DNA of 64,000 nt from Zopfochytrium polystomum (taxonomy: Eukaryota > Chytridiomycota > Chytridiomycetes > Chytridiales > Chytridiaceae): contig JAIVFJ010000070.1 in the NCBI GenBank assembly GCA_025765615.1, positions 62,001 to 126,000 on the forward strand. The letters run 5' to 3'. Below are positions 1 through 9,402 of this stretch, one piece after another. Below the pieces are notes generated by a model. The model worked only from the letters and a program-made list of their open reading frames with translations. It made no database searches and was not told the origin of the DNA. The translations under genes were made by a program, and so were the position numbers. The first letter of the stretch is position 1. Every line of letters starts with the position of its first letter.

Positions 1-107
1 CAAGGTTCCATGAAGGAATGTTCTAGAAGGTTCCAGAAGGTTCCAGAAGGTTCCATGAAGGAATGTTCTAGAAGGTTCCAGAGGTTTCCAGAGGGTGATT
101 CATAACA
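1..107 (-). repeat. Gypsy copy 1, 3' LTR (partial)
   Basis: The LTR end reads CATAACA at 101-107 on the plus strand, i.e. TGTTATG at the element-sense LTR start. It abuts the pol stop codon region and a purine-rich tract on the minus strand. Positions 1 to about 79 are part of the phased GAA/TTC array of the U3 region. The rest of the LTR lies outside the window. Confidence 0.93.
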
Positions 108-3100
108 TCATCTCCCCCTTTTAGGCCTCTTCTGCAACTTGGTGGGGTACCTGGTCTTGAACTCGAGCAGAAGGTCTTGGCAGTGAGTGAGGTTTGACTC
201 AGGCTCCCAGGTGTTGTCAGCATCTGAGTAACCTTTCCACTTAACAAGGAACTTGAGTGTTCTTCCAAACCACTTGGCATCCAAGATTTGTTCAACCTCA
301 AATTCCTCTTCACCTTCTACCTCAACTGGAGGAGGAGGAGGAACAACTCTGCCTGGAATGGAATTGGCCACAAACTTCTCCAAAAGGCTGACATGGAAAA
401 CTGGGTGGATCTTCATGGATGCAGGGAGATCCAGCTTGAAGGTGACTGGATTGATTTGCTCCAAGATCTTGAAAGGACCCAACTTGAGGTTGTCTAGCTT
501 GGGACTTGGTCTTTTGGTCTGCAAGTTCTTCCTCAGAAGCCAAACTTGCTGACCCACACCAAGGTCATGGTCCATTCTGTGAGTGTTGGCAAATCTTGAG
601 GCATCTTCTTGGGCTTGCTTGGGTGGAGTCCAGGAAGGTGCTGATGATCTTGAGCTTATGCAAGTGTGAAGCCACAGCAGGAGCTTGGACATTGGATAGG
701 GTCTCTTGTCCCAAAAGATCTCCTCTTGGATTGAAGCCATAGGTTGCAAAGAAAGGAGATAGCTGGGTGCTTGAGTGGAGAGAATTGTTGAGAGCAAATT
801 CTGCCAGCGGAAGGAGGGTGGGCCAATCATCCTGTTGATAGCTGACATAGCACCTCAAATACTGCTCCAGAGTCTGGTTTGTTCTTTCTGTTTGTCCATC
901 AGTCTGAGGGTGATAAGCAGTTGACAGTTGAGACTTGATTCCAAGGGCTGCTGTGAGTGCTTTCCAAAATTGAGATCTGAACTGTGGTCCTCTGTCACTG
1001 ACGATTGACTGAGGCAGCCCATGGAGCCTGAATATGTGCTGCAAAAACAGGTCTGCTGTTCCTTGTGCATCTATATTCTCAGTGCAGGGGATAAAATGGG
1101 CCAACTTTGTCCTTCTGCAGATGACAACAAGGATAGAGTCAAATCCATGGGATGGGGGCAGTTTCACAATGAAGTCCATGGATATTGATGACCAAGGGCT
1201 GATGGCAATTGGGAGGGGCTCCAGAAGTCCATAGGGCTTGTGTCTGCTGGATTTGTTTCTTTGACAGGTTTCACAGCTGCTGACATAGTTCTTGATGTAC
1301 TTCCTCATGCCTGGCCAGTAGAAGTCTCTGGAAACAAGCTCATATGTCTTGTGCTCTCCTGGGTGTCCAGCTGTTGCTGCATCATGCCTTGTCTTGAGTA
1401 TCTCAAGTTTTTCCTCTTCTTGGCTGATTTGAATCTTGTGAGGCTTGGGGTCCTTGGAAATAGCATTGGCCCACACACTGTCAGGAAGCAATGAAAGGTG
1501 TGTCTTGGATGGTGGGGTGAAACCATCTCCCCCTTCAGGTGCAAGGTCTGTTCTTCTTGACAGGGCATCAGCCACAGTGTTAAGGTGGCCAGGAGAATAG
1601 CACAGCTTAAAGTCATACTCAGAGAGCAGTTCAGCCCACCTGGCATGCCTCTGCTTGAGCAACCTCCTTGCCCTGAAGAAGGTGAGGTTCTTGTGATCCG
1701 AATAGACAGAGATGTTTTTAGAACCAGCCAAGTAGTGTCTCCAGAATTTGAATGCTTCCACAATTGCAAGCAACTCCTTGTCATGGACTGTGTAGTTACA
1801 CTCAGCACTGTTCAGCTTCCTGGAGTAATATGCCACTGGATGCAGAGGAGCAGAGGGGTCCTGAGAGCTTGGCTGGGACAGAACAGCACCGAGGGCATAG
1901 TCTGAGGCATCAGTTTCCAAGGTGAAGGGAAGCAAGGGATCCACATGCCTAAGGAGTGGTGCACTTGTGGTTGCTGTCTTAAGAGCTAGCCAGGCTTGCT
2001 CTGCTGCTGGGGTCCATTCAAACTTGGTGGTCTTCTTGGTGAGATCAGTGAGAGGCTTGGCTATGGCAGAATAGTTGGCAATGAAGGTTCTGTAGAAGTT
2101 GCAAAACCCAAGGAAGCTTTGAACATCCTTGATGGAATTTGGAGCCTTCCATTCAAGAATAGTTTGGATCTTATCTGGTGCCATGGAGATCCCTTTGTCA
2201 GACACAATGAACCCCAAAAACTCAATGGAGGTCTTGTGGAATTCACACTTCTCCAGCTTTGCATAGAGGTGATGCTGTCTGAGTCTCTCCAAGACAGTCT
2301 TGACATGTCCCATATGGCTTGCAGTGTCGGACGAAAATACCAGGATATCATCCAGGTAGACAATGACAAAAAGGTCCAGAATATCCCTGAAGATGTCATT
2401 CATCATGCCTTGGAAAATAGCTGGAGCATTGGTAAGTCCAAAGGGCATGACCAAGTACTCAAAGTGACTGTATTTGCATCTGAAGGCAGTCTTCCATTGA
2501 TCCTGGGGCTTAATTCTGACCAAATTGTAGGCACCTCTGAGGTCAATCTTGGAAAATATCCTTGCATGGCTCAGTTTGTCCAGTAATTCAGAGATGAGAG
2601 GCAGTGGATAGCGGTTCTTGACTGTCATCTCATTGAGATCTCTGTAGTCCACACAGGGTCTCAGTCCCCCATCCTTCTTCTTGACAAAAAAGATGGGAGC
2701 TCCAGCTGGTGACTTGGAAGGTTGGATGAATCCCTTGTTCAGCATTTCTTCAATGTATTCTTGGAGGGCCTTGGCTTCTGGTGGAGAGAGGTGGTACAGT
2801 GGCTTGAAAGGTGGGCTGCAAGTTTCATCCTTGAGTGGGATTTCACAGTCATAAGGCCTCTGAGCTGGTAGCAGGTCTGCCTTGGTCTTGGAAAACACAT
2901 CAGCATAAGGGAGATATTCTTTTGGTAGCTTGGATGCCAGCAAAAGGTCTGATGGGTCCAGGTTGTCGTGCTCCTCAGCAGTGGGGCTTGAATTCTTGAC
3001 TGAGAACTGTGATTCTTGAATCTTTGACTGAGAGTTCTGTTCTTGGCAAAGACTGTGAGCTGTGGAACTTGAATCTTGAATGTGGACTGTGAACTGTGGT

Positions 3101-3825
3101 ACTTGAATCTTTGACTGTGGGTTCTGTGAACAAGAGTCATGGCCATGACTGTGAGCTCTATGAGCTCTACTTGAATCTTGACTGTGAACTGTGAACTGTG
3201 GAACTTGAGTCTTGGCTGGCTGTGAATCTTGAATCAAGGGCTTGAGAGCATGAGACTTGGGGGCTTGACTTGAGTTTTGGGTGACTGTTCCGATTGGTGG
3301 AGGTTGGACTTGACCAGTGACCCAATCAATGGCAGGGTTCTGGGCTTGCAGCCATGGTAATCCCAGGATGACAGAGAATGTGGGTGAGCCAAGATCCAAT
3401 ACTTCCAGATTGACCATGGATGGTGGAAAGTCTTGGATGTGGAGGTTTAGCTTGGTTTCATGGCTGATTTCCTTGAACAGAGCATGATTGGCAAAGTGGA
3501 CCTTGAGGGGTATGGATTTCTTGATGGTGGGAATGGCACAAGACTTGGCAAGGGTGGCATCAATGATGTTGCAGGATGATCCAGAGTCTATAAGGGCCTT
3601 GGTTGTGATGGTTGACTTGGGTGAGAGTTGAATCTTGACATCCATGGTGAGTTGGTGGGGCTTAGAATCTGAGGTGTTTGTGGTGCTGGTGGTGGTGATG
3701 AAACAGGGGCAGCTTGGAGGAGGGTCCAGGGAATTGCCCCTCAGTGAGCCTGGACCTGGGAGTTTGGGTGCTTCTTCCTTGGGCAGTCCTTGACAGCATG
3801 CTCCTTGGAGCCACAGTAAAAACAC
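108..3825 (-). pseudogene. pol: Gypsy copy 1 pol, frameshifted in integrase C-terminus
   Basis: Encodes protease (DSG), reverse transcriptase (YLDD), RNase H, and integrase with HHCC zinc finger and D,D35E core on the minus strand. Compared with copy 2, two bases are missing between positions 620 and 621. This throws the integrase GPY/F module and the chromodomain (encoded in the remaining frame, 108 to about 620) out of frame. The same 2-nt loss is present in the inverted fragment at 56254-57398, so it pre-dates at least one duplication. Translation is expected by -1 frameshift from gag; the heptamer is at 3762-3768. The first codon of the open frame is GTG and is not thought to be a real start. 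Confidence 0.9.
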
Positions 3826-4664
3826 AGTCCCTGCTGGGCCCTCCTTGTTTTCTCCTCTTGGCTCAGAGGACCCTTAGGAAGTGTCTCAACTGCATCCACT
3901 TGCATTGGTTCAGGAGCTGTAAGAGCTTGAGGGACTGGGGTAGGCCTTGATGTAGTTCCTACTTGTCTTTGCTTCAGCCTCTTGGAGTAGAGTCTGTTGT
4001 CAATCTTGATGGCAAGGAGAATGTACTCTTCCAAGGTCTCAGGGATGTGCAGAGACTGGGAGAGCATGTCTTGGATAGACTCATGGAGACCATCATGGTA
4101 CAGCTCCATCAGAGCTGCATCATTGTATCCAGAGTCTCTGGCTAGTTGCTTGAATTGGTTGGTGTAGGCCACACAAGATTGCTTTCCTTGCTTGATATGC
4201 TTGAGCTTGGATCTTGCTGTCCAAGATGCGTAGGGGTCACCAAAGGTAGCTTCCAGCCCCTCCCAGAGCTCTTGCAGGGTGGTGGGTGTGCTTGGGAGAG
4301 ATCTGTACCATGATTGAGCTTGACCAGACAGGAGGGTGCTTGTGAAAAGAACCTTGACTTGCTCACTGGGAAATCTTGAAGGTTGGAGAAGGATGACATT
4401 CTCCACAGTGGCCATGAAGTTCCTAAGGTCTTTGGCCAGCCCAGTGAACTTGTCAGGACTGGGAACCTTGGGCTCTCTTGCTTGGTTGGCTTGAGGCAGG
4501 GGAAGAGCTTGATGTTCTTGTTGGTGAAGTTGTTGTTGAAGCTGGTGCTGCTGGTGAAGGACTTGTTCTTGAAGTTGGTGTGTCTGTCTTGAGAAGGCTT
4601 GTAATTGGTCCATCAAGGCTTGGAAGGCAGTTGCATCAGGGAAGGTGTTGTTTGGGTCAGACAT
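3741..4664 (-). CDS. gag: Gypsy Gag (capsid/nucleocapsid) of copy 1
   Basis: 307-residue Gag, same length as in copy 2. A glutamine/histidine-rich coiled segment lies near residues 20-55, followed by a retrotransposon Gag core, and a C-terminal CCHC zinc knuckle (C-x2-C-x4-H-x4-C) near residue 285. ATG lies 41 nt inside the 5' LTR, with the self-priming site between. It overlaps pol in the -1 frame; the stop codon is inside the predicted frameshift pseudoknot. Gag packages the element RNA into virus-like particles; that role is inferred from the family. Confidence 0.93.
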   Translation of the reverse strand: MSDPNNTFPDATAFQALMDQLQAFSRQTHQLQEQVLHQQHQLQQQLHQQEHQALPLPQANQAREPKVPSPDKFTGLAKDLRNFMATVENVILLQPSRFPSEQVKVLFTSTLLSGQAQSWYRSLPSTPTTLQELWEGLEATFGDPYASWTARSKLKHIKQGKQSCVAYTNQFKQLARDSGYNDAALMELYHDGLHESIQDMLSQSLHIPETLEEYILLAIKIDNRLYSKRLKQRQVGTTSRPTPVPQALTAPEPMQVDAVETLPKGPLSQEEKTRRAQQGLCFYCGSKEHAVKDCPRKKHPNSQVQAH

Positions 4665-4691
4665 GATGGCAGAGAGTAGTGGGAGAGGGTG

Positions 4692-4702
4692 AAGTGAATT
4701 AT
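4692..4702 (-). promoter_or_regulatory. Self-primer binding site, Gypsy copy 1
   Basis: The 11 bases 2 nt inside the 5' LTR are an exact reverse complement of 4775-4785, which lies about 30-35 bp downstream of the TATA box where the transcript should start. This is the arrangement used by Tf1-type elements that prime reverse transcription with their own RNA 5' end rather than a tRNA. Confidence 0.7.
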
Positions 4703-4704
4703 GA

Positions 4705-5057
4705 TGTCAGGAACAGGGCAGGACAGGACAAGGCAGACAAGGAACTGAGAGGAGTGATGATTGTATTGGAAACAATAATTCACTTGAGGGATGGGACAGG
4801 TCCCCCATCCCCCTTTTATACCTTTTGAGAGTCTTCCTTGTCAAGACTCAAAGAAAGTTCCAGAAAGAGCAATTAGTAATACAATGATACCAATGATACC
4901 AATGACAACAAGACAAGTCAGGAAAGCAAAGAAGGTTCCAGAAGGTTCCACAAGGTTCCATGAAGGAATGTTCTAGAAGGTTCCAGAAGGTTCCAGAAGG
5001 TTCCATGAAGGAATGTTCTAGAAGGTTCCAGAGGTTTCCAGAGGGTGATTCATAACA
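4705..5057 (-). repeat. Gypsy copy 1, 5' LTR (353 bp)
   Basis: On the plus strand it starts TGTCAGG and ends CATAACA, i.e. TG...CA in element sense. It contains a TATA box (reverse complement at 4815-4820), a proximal three-block GAA/TTC site (4852-4866) and a 100-bp phased GAA/TTC array (4930-5029). It is the same length as the copy 4 LTR. The predicted RNA start, whose first 11 nt pair with 4692-4702, is at 4785. Confidence 0.93.
4930..5029 (-). promoter_or_regulatory. Phased GAA/TTC (heat-shock-element-like) array, copy 1 LTR
   Basis: Twenty contiguous 5-bp blocks, nearly all matching nGAAn or nTTCn in alternation, with two 5-bp spacer blocks (ATGAA in plus-strand sense). This matches the heat shock factor consensus of inverted GAA units at 5-bp spacing. 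A further three-block site is at 4852-4866, close to the TATA box. Confidence 0.65.
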
Positions 5058-7082
5058 ATAGGCTGATCCATTGCCTGGCTCATCGACATCAACACTGGTC
5101 GCATTATCACACATCGCCTCAACGACCTCACTATCACCAAAGACAGCTTTCTTAAACTCAACAAATCAGATGCTGATGATGACGCTTCACTACAGCATCA
5201 CCACACACCCTTATTCTCAGCTGACAAACTTCAGAAAACCAACACCAACATCAAGGCCCTCCTTTGCAAAGCAAATGTACACATTGAACAGCTACTGGAG
5301 CCAGAACCAACACCAGTGGCCCTGGTGGAATTGGTAAAAAGTGTCACCCCTCAGGTAAGCACAGCGAAAGTGAATCAGATAACGATGTACAGCTCTGGTG
5401 TTGGAGGTGACAGCACGATGGGTTGGATTCCGTGCTACTGCAATTAACGTCATCTCCAGTGGACCTTATTGGGAGCACTAAAGGTGTGACTGAGGGAGAC
5501 TGGATCGGGGGGTAGACTGGCAATGTGAAGCAACCAAACGCCCACGACAACCAAAGCCCCAGCTCATAGGCTAGTGTGGCCCGGACCTGTGTCAGAGGAG
5601 GTGGATTCCTGAGCAGGGAGCCCATTCTGTGAGGAGCACCAACCAGGAGAGAGTTATTCTCCCGATGTGCCCAGGCGAGACGTGGGGGGTAGCGTTGAGG
5701 GCAAGCTGTGTATGGGGGAGTGGTCACCTCACCTCATAGGGTACTGGGGGGAGCCCAGACCAGCATGGTGCAGAAGGCTCACCTGTGCATTTTATCCTTG
5801 CTTACTTTTGTGTGTTGGATATCTGAGACTGTTATAAACTAATTCCTCCAAAGTCCCTACAAGATAAAGCAATGGCAGACACACCCACTAGGGATGCGAC
5901 ACAGGCTTCTCCACTCCAGAAGCACCTCCACCAGAACCACCTCCTCATCACCAACATTCATGTTCACCATCACCTAACAACTCAGCCAAGCGTACGTGTT
6001 CTAGGCAAACCTACCTCACAAGCACAACATGTCCCAATCCTCAAACTCATGCAGAAGCCATGTCGGGTAAATGGTCCAAGGAGTGGATTGCAGCAGAGCA
6101 GACTGAGATTGATGCCCTTTGCACTTTAGCAGCCTTTGAAGTTGTGGAACGCCCACCAACTTCAACGTCGTGCAAAAGAAATGGGTCTACAAGGTCAAAC
6201 TTAAACCAGACGGCAGCATTGAGCGCTTCTGTGCATGACTTATGGCTAAGGCTTCACTCAACGTTATGGCATTGATTTTTGGAATACTCACTCTCCTGTT
6301 GTCCGAATCAATAGTCTTCGTTGGCTCATTGCCATGGCAGCTGCAAACAACTGGCACACTGCTATTGTCGACATCAGCAACCCATACCTAAACAGCATGC
6401 TCGATGCGCCCAATTACATGGAGCAGCCAGACGGCTACTGCAGTGATGGCAAAGTCTGGCTACTGAAGAGAGCTGTTAACGGTATCAAGCAAGCTGACCG
6501 GTGTTGGTATCAAGAACTGATTGGCCACCTGAAGTCAAATGGATATCAGCAAAGCACAGCAGACCCTGTATCCTCTTCCGTCAAGTGGATGGAAAAGTCA
6601 TTTTCATTGCCAACTATGTCGATGATATTTGTTTCTTTGGGGATTCTGGGGAGATCACCTCTGCCATCACACTGCTAAAGTCTCGTTACAAGCTCCGCGA
6701 AATAGGAACAATCAAAACCATACTCAATATGCAACCACCACAACAGAATCTTCTTGCACCAGAAAGCCTATATCAAGGAGTTAGTTCAACGCCACGCCAA
6801 CATTATCAAGAACCACACTGCAGTAACTGCCCTTCCCAGTAGTCTCGTTTTCTTCTTTGTTCCTTTTCATTACCTTGACTCATTTTCTTTTACCTCTGAA
6901 GTTCAATGTGCGCCCCCATCCATTTTTGTTGGTGTGGTCTGTCCTTTCTGTTCTGCCCTCTGTTGGGCAGTCATATGTGTTTGTGATTCTTCTTTCTCTG
7001 GTGTACAGTTTCCTTAAGTTGACTATGGCTTAAGGTTTTCCTCCGTGCTGGCCTTTGCTCCTGCCCAAAGCTTAGGGGGGAG
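5058..7082 (+). pseudogene. Decayed Ty1/Copia element: RT fragments, PPT, start of 3' LTR
   Basis: Frameshifted and interrupted pieces of a Copia polyprotein. About 5080-5340 reads as a connector-like segment upstream of RT. About 6050-6280 matches the start of the Copia RT domain (AMSGKWSKEW, then KWVYKVK and DGSIERF in a shifted frame). About 6330-6560 gives the DIS.PYLN and VYGLKQA-like stretch (here AVNGIKQADRCWY). About 6570-6710 contains the catalytic YVDDI. RNase H is missing. A purine tract ending GGGGGGAG at 7082 directly precedes TGTTAG, suggesting the 3' LTR starts at 7083. The 5' half is cut off by Gypsy copy 1. Many stops; non-functional. Confidence 0.75.
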
Positions 7083-8328
7083 TGTTAGTTTTGGGTCTTT
7101 TGGTGAAAGCAGTGTGCAGGAGCTTTCACCTGGTGCTGTTCTGCATGGATGACTTGCAGCATTTTGCAAGTGATGGTCCTTGTAACAGTTTTGTAAAAGA
7201 CAAACACAGGACTGACAGAAGCCAAGATCAAGCTCCCACCACCACCACCTTCAGTTGTGTACTACCTCCAGCAGCACAACCCATGGACAATCCAGCCCAA
7301 CGAATTCTTTCAGCTACAGCTACATGATCTCCGAGGGAAGCAACGGGAGATCCAACATACCCAGGAGCACCCAGTCATAGGTAGAATTTGCCAAATTTGC
7401 TGGTCGCTCAGAACTTAGAATTATAATGGAGCTTCGCACTGTGTTCTCTCGAGGATTGATGATGCCAATAAATCTATGGAAGCGAAAATCGACTCAAAGT
7501 TCAACTCAGTTGCGGCTCCAACTTCATTCTCACAACCTCTCCTTTCGACAGCAGTAGATCAAGAAAGTTGTGAAATTCCTTGTGTTGTACATCTTCGCCG
7601 CTTCAACAAAAGGAGGCGGGGATGCAAAAGACAAGTGGAGACGGGACGGAGAGCCAGTATACACCCCGCTGGTGGTTTTGTGGCAATGACACAGCTGTGG
7701 ACTGGACATTGTGGAACGATCTTTGGTGTGGAGGGATACGACTCGTCTGGAATGAGAGGTCATTGACGCACTATTGCCGAAGTCATTGAAGTCATCGGAG
7801 TCAACAAAGTTGAGGAGCAACTTGCCGAGATGAGTGGAACTCGCTGGAGGACGTCCATTCGTCACTACTCTGCGAAAATTAAGCAGGCCATCGGACTTAA
7901 AGAGGAATAAAAATGGACCACAGCAAGTAAGCAGCAGAAACGAAAGGAGGAGGAGAAGGCCAAGCGTTTTGCTCTAATGGAGGTAAAAAAGAGGCGACAG
8001 GAGGATGCGTTTGCGTCTAATGCAGAGGTTTGAAAGAGAAGAAAAGTAGGCGGCCAGCAGAGTCAAGCGGAGTAACACAATGAAGGCTGAATAAAGCGGA
8101 AAGTAGCAGAGAAGCGAGTTGAGAAGCGAGTGGCATTTTTGTTTCACTACCTCTTTTACTCTCCACTTTTATCGCTGCTCTGCCTGCTCTGCCTTTCGCG
8201 AACGTGTTTGGCGCGACACGGTGTCCTTCTTCCACGTGGTTTTTTTTTTTGGTCGTAAGTCTTTTCCAAATTTAGATATGTTTTTGTGGGGGCAACTTTT
8301 TTGGGTTTTCGGGCGACAAAAAGTGTAC
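7083..8328. other. Non-coding or decayed sequence, probable Copia 3' LTR at its left end
   Basis: Follows a polypurine tract, so the left part is probably the Copia 3' LTR, but its right end could not be set because no second LTR is present. From about 7320 to 8230 short open frames exist on both strands (for example 7476-7766 plus), none with a recognisable domain. No gene is called. Confidence 0.4.
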
Positions 8329-8584
8329 GGGAACGGCTATTCACAGACTCCCCTGACTTCGAAGCCAAAATCAACGCGCGCAGTATCCAACAAGCCGCAC
8401 TTGAGACTTAATTCCCAACTGCAGTGTAGGGGACCCTCCACAAACTTATTTTTGCTGCCTCAAAATCTCAAGGTATATGAAATTCACAGTAACATCAATG
8501 AAAAGTAAAAAAAGACAAGAAAGGTGTATCAAGGGGGTCTCCCATCCTGTCCTAGTCAGGGGGAGTCTGTGAATAGCCGTTCCC
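8329..8584. mobile_element. 256-bp MITE with 29-30-bp terminal inverted repeats, MULE-like
   Basis: 8329-8357 and 8555-8584 are inverted copies of each other, differing by one base of length in a C run. The flanking sequences 8320-8328 (AAAGTGTAC) and 8585-8593 (AAAGTGTGC) match at 8 of 9 positions, fitting a 9-bp target site duplication as made by Mutator-like elements. The interior is short and has no coding capacity, so it would be mobilised in trans. Confidence 0.75.
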
Positions 8585-8803
8585 AAAGTGTGCTATGCCC
8601 ATGCTTATGTCGTATCTTTTCGTCCTTGTCAGAAATTTTTCATTCTTCCTTCCTTGCATTTTTCTTCAAACATTTTTCTTCCTTTCTGCCACTCTCCCCA
8701 TAAATACCCAATAAATGCCATTTCGAAAGAACTAGATTTGTACTTCTCTAAACCTTTCTTCCCCACTTTCCAAAGGAAGCCTGCGTGCGGGTCAGTCCCG
8801 CTG

Positions 8804-8852
<49 letters not shown>

Positions 8853-9350
8853 GCTGGATTCCACCACGGTAGTGTGCCTTTCAATTGAAATAGTCCGTTT
8901 ATAATAAAAAAGGGATCTTGGAACAAAATCAGCCAGTACTAACGCTTGGAGTTAGTTTTACAGCTTCAAGTTGTTGGCCCCATGAGCTGCGGTTGGAAAT
9001 TCCAAGAAAATTGGGTTAGCGGGCTGCACGGAGACCGTTTGAAGCAAGGTCGATTGAGGCAACCTCGAAAGAGCGGTTGATGGTGTTTCATGACGTTTGA
9101 AAGCATCCTTGAATCTTCTCATCCAGTAGCGCATGCAAGTGAGGCGAACTCTGCGATTGATCCCGCATCGCTTTATCAGTCAGGTGGAGGCTCACCAGGC
9201 ACAATCGCCATGCGTGTGGGTGTATGCGGGACACAGCGTGGGAAACATTCTGGAGGGAATTCTTTGCTTGTCGTGGCAAAGCCAGCCACGGACAAGAAAC
9301 CCTTTCTGTTCTTTCACTTCCGCTTTGATGACTGGATTTGTTTTGTTTTT
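8585..9350. other. Intergenic, upstream of ABC transporter 1
   Basis: Contains an (AG)n microsatellite at about 8805-8847. No gene recognised. An in-frame ATG at 9133 could extend ABC transporter 1 by 90 residues, but the extension shows no similarity to its paralogue and is not adopted. Confidence 0.5.
8805..8847 (+). repeat. (AG)n microsatellite
   Basis: About 21 AG dinucleotides in a row, upstream of ABC transporter 1. Confidence 0.95.
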
Positions 9351-9378
9351 CTCACGTAATATATTAATATTACGTGAG
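9351..9378. promoter_or_regulatory. Perfect 12-bp-arm palindrome just upstream of ABC transporter 1
   Basis: CTCACGTAATAT and its exact reverse complement are separated by ATTA, ending 24 bp before the ATG at 9403. The arms contain ACGTAA/TTACGT cores that resemble bZIP-type binding sites. It could be an operator-like promoter site or a hairpin in the 5' leader. No equivalent was seen upstream of the paralogue at 45698. Confidence 0.5.
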
Positions 9379-9402
9379 AAATTGTGGGGAGGGAAAAAGG
9401 CA

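Larger units (their letters stand above)
1..5057 (-). mobile_element. Ty3/Gypsy chromovirus copy 1 (3' LTR cut by window edge)
   Basis: Minus-strand LTR retrotransposon in the order 5' LTR (4705-5057), gag (3741-4664), pol (108-3825), 3' LTR (1-107, truncated by the window start). Internal sequence is nearly identical to the intact copy 2 at 18388-23512. The right flank after the LTR begins ATAGG; the matching target duplication lies outside the window. It appears to have inserted into the Copia remnant that begins at 5058. Pol carries a 2-nt deletion, so the copy is probably non-autonomous, although its gag, promoter and priming signals look intact. Confidence 0.95.

Noticed and set aside
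1996..2586. 196-codon open frame on the plus strand, opposite Gypsy pol
   Set aside because: It is antisense to the reverse transcriptase region and recurs in every Gypsy copy as a shadow of pol codon usage; it has no domain of its own.
9133..9402. Upstream start for ABC transporter 1
   Set aside because: The extension would contain the 28-bp palindrome and shows no similarity to the paralogue.
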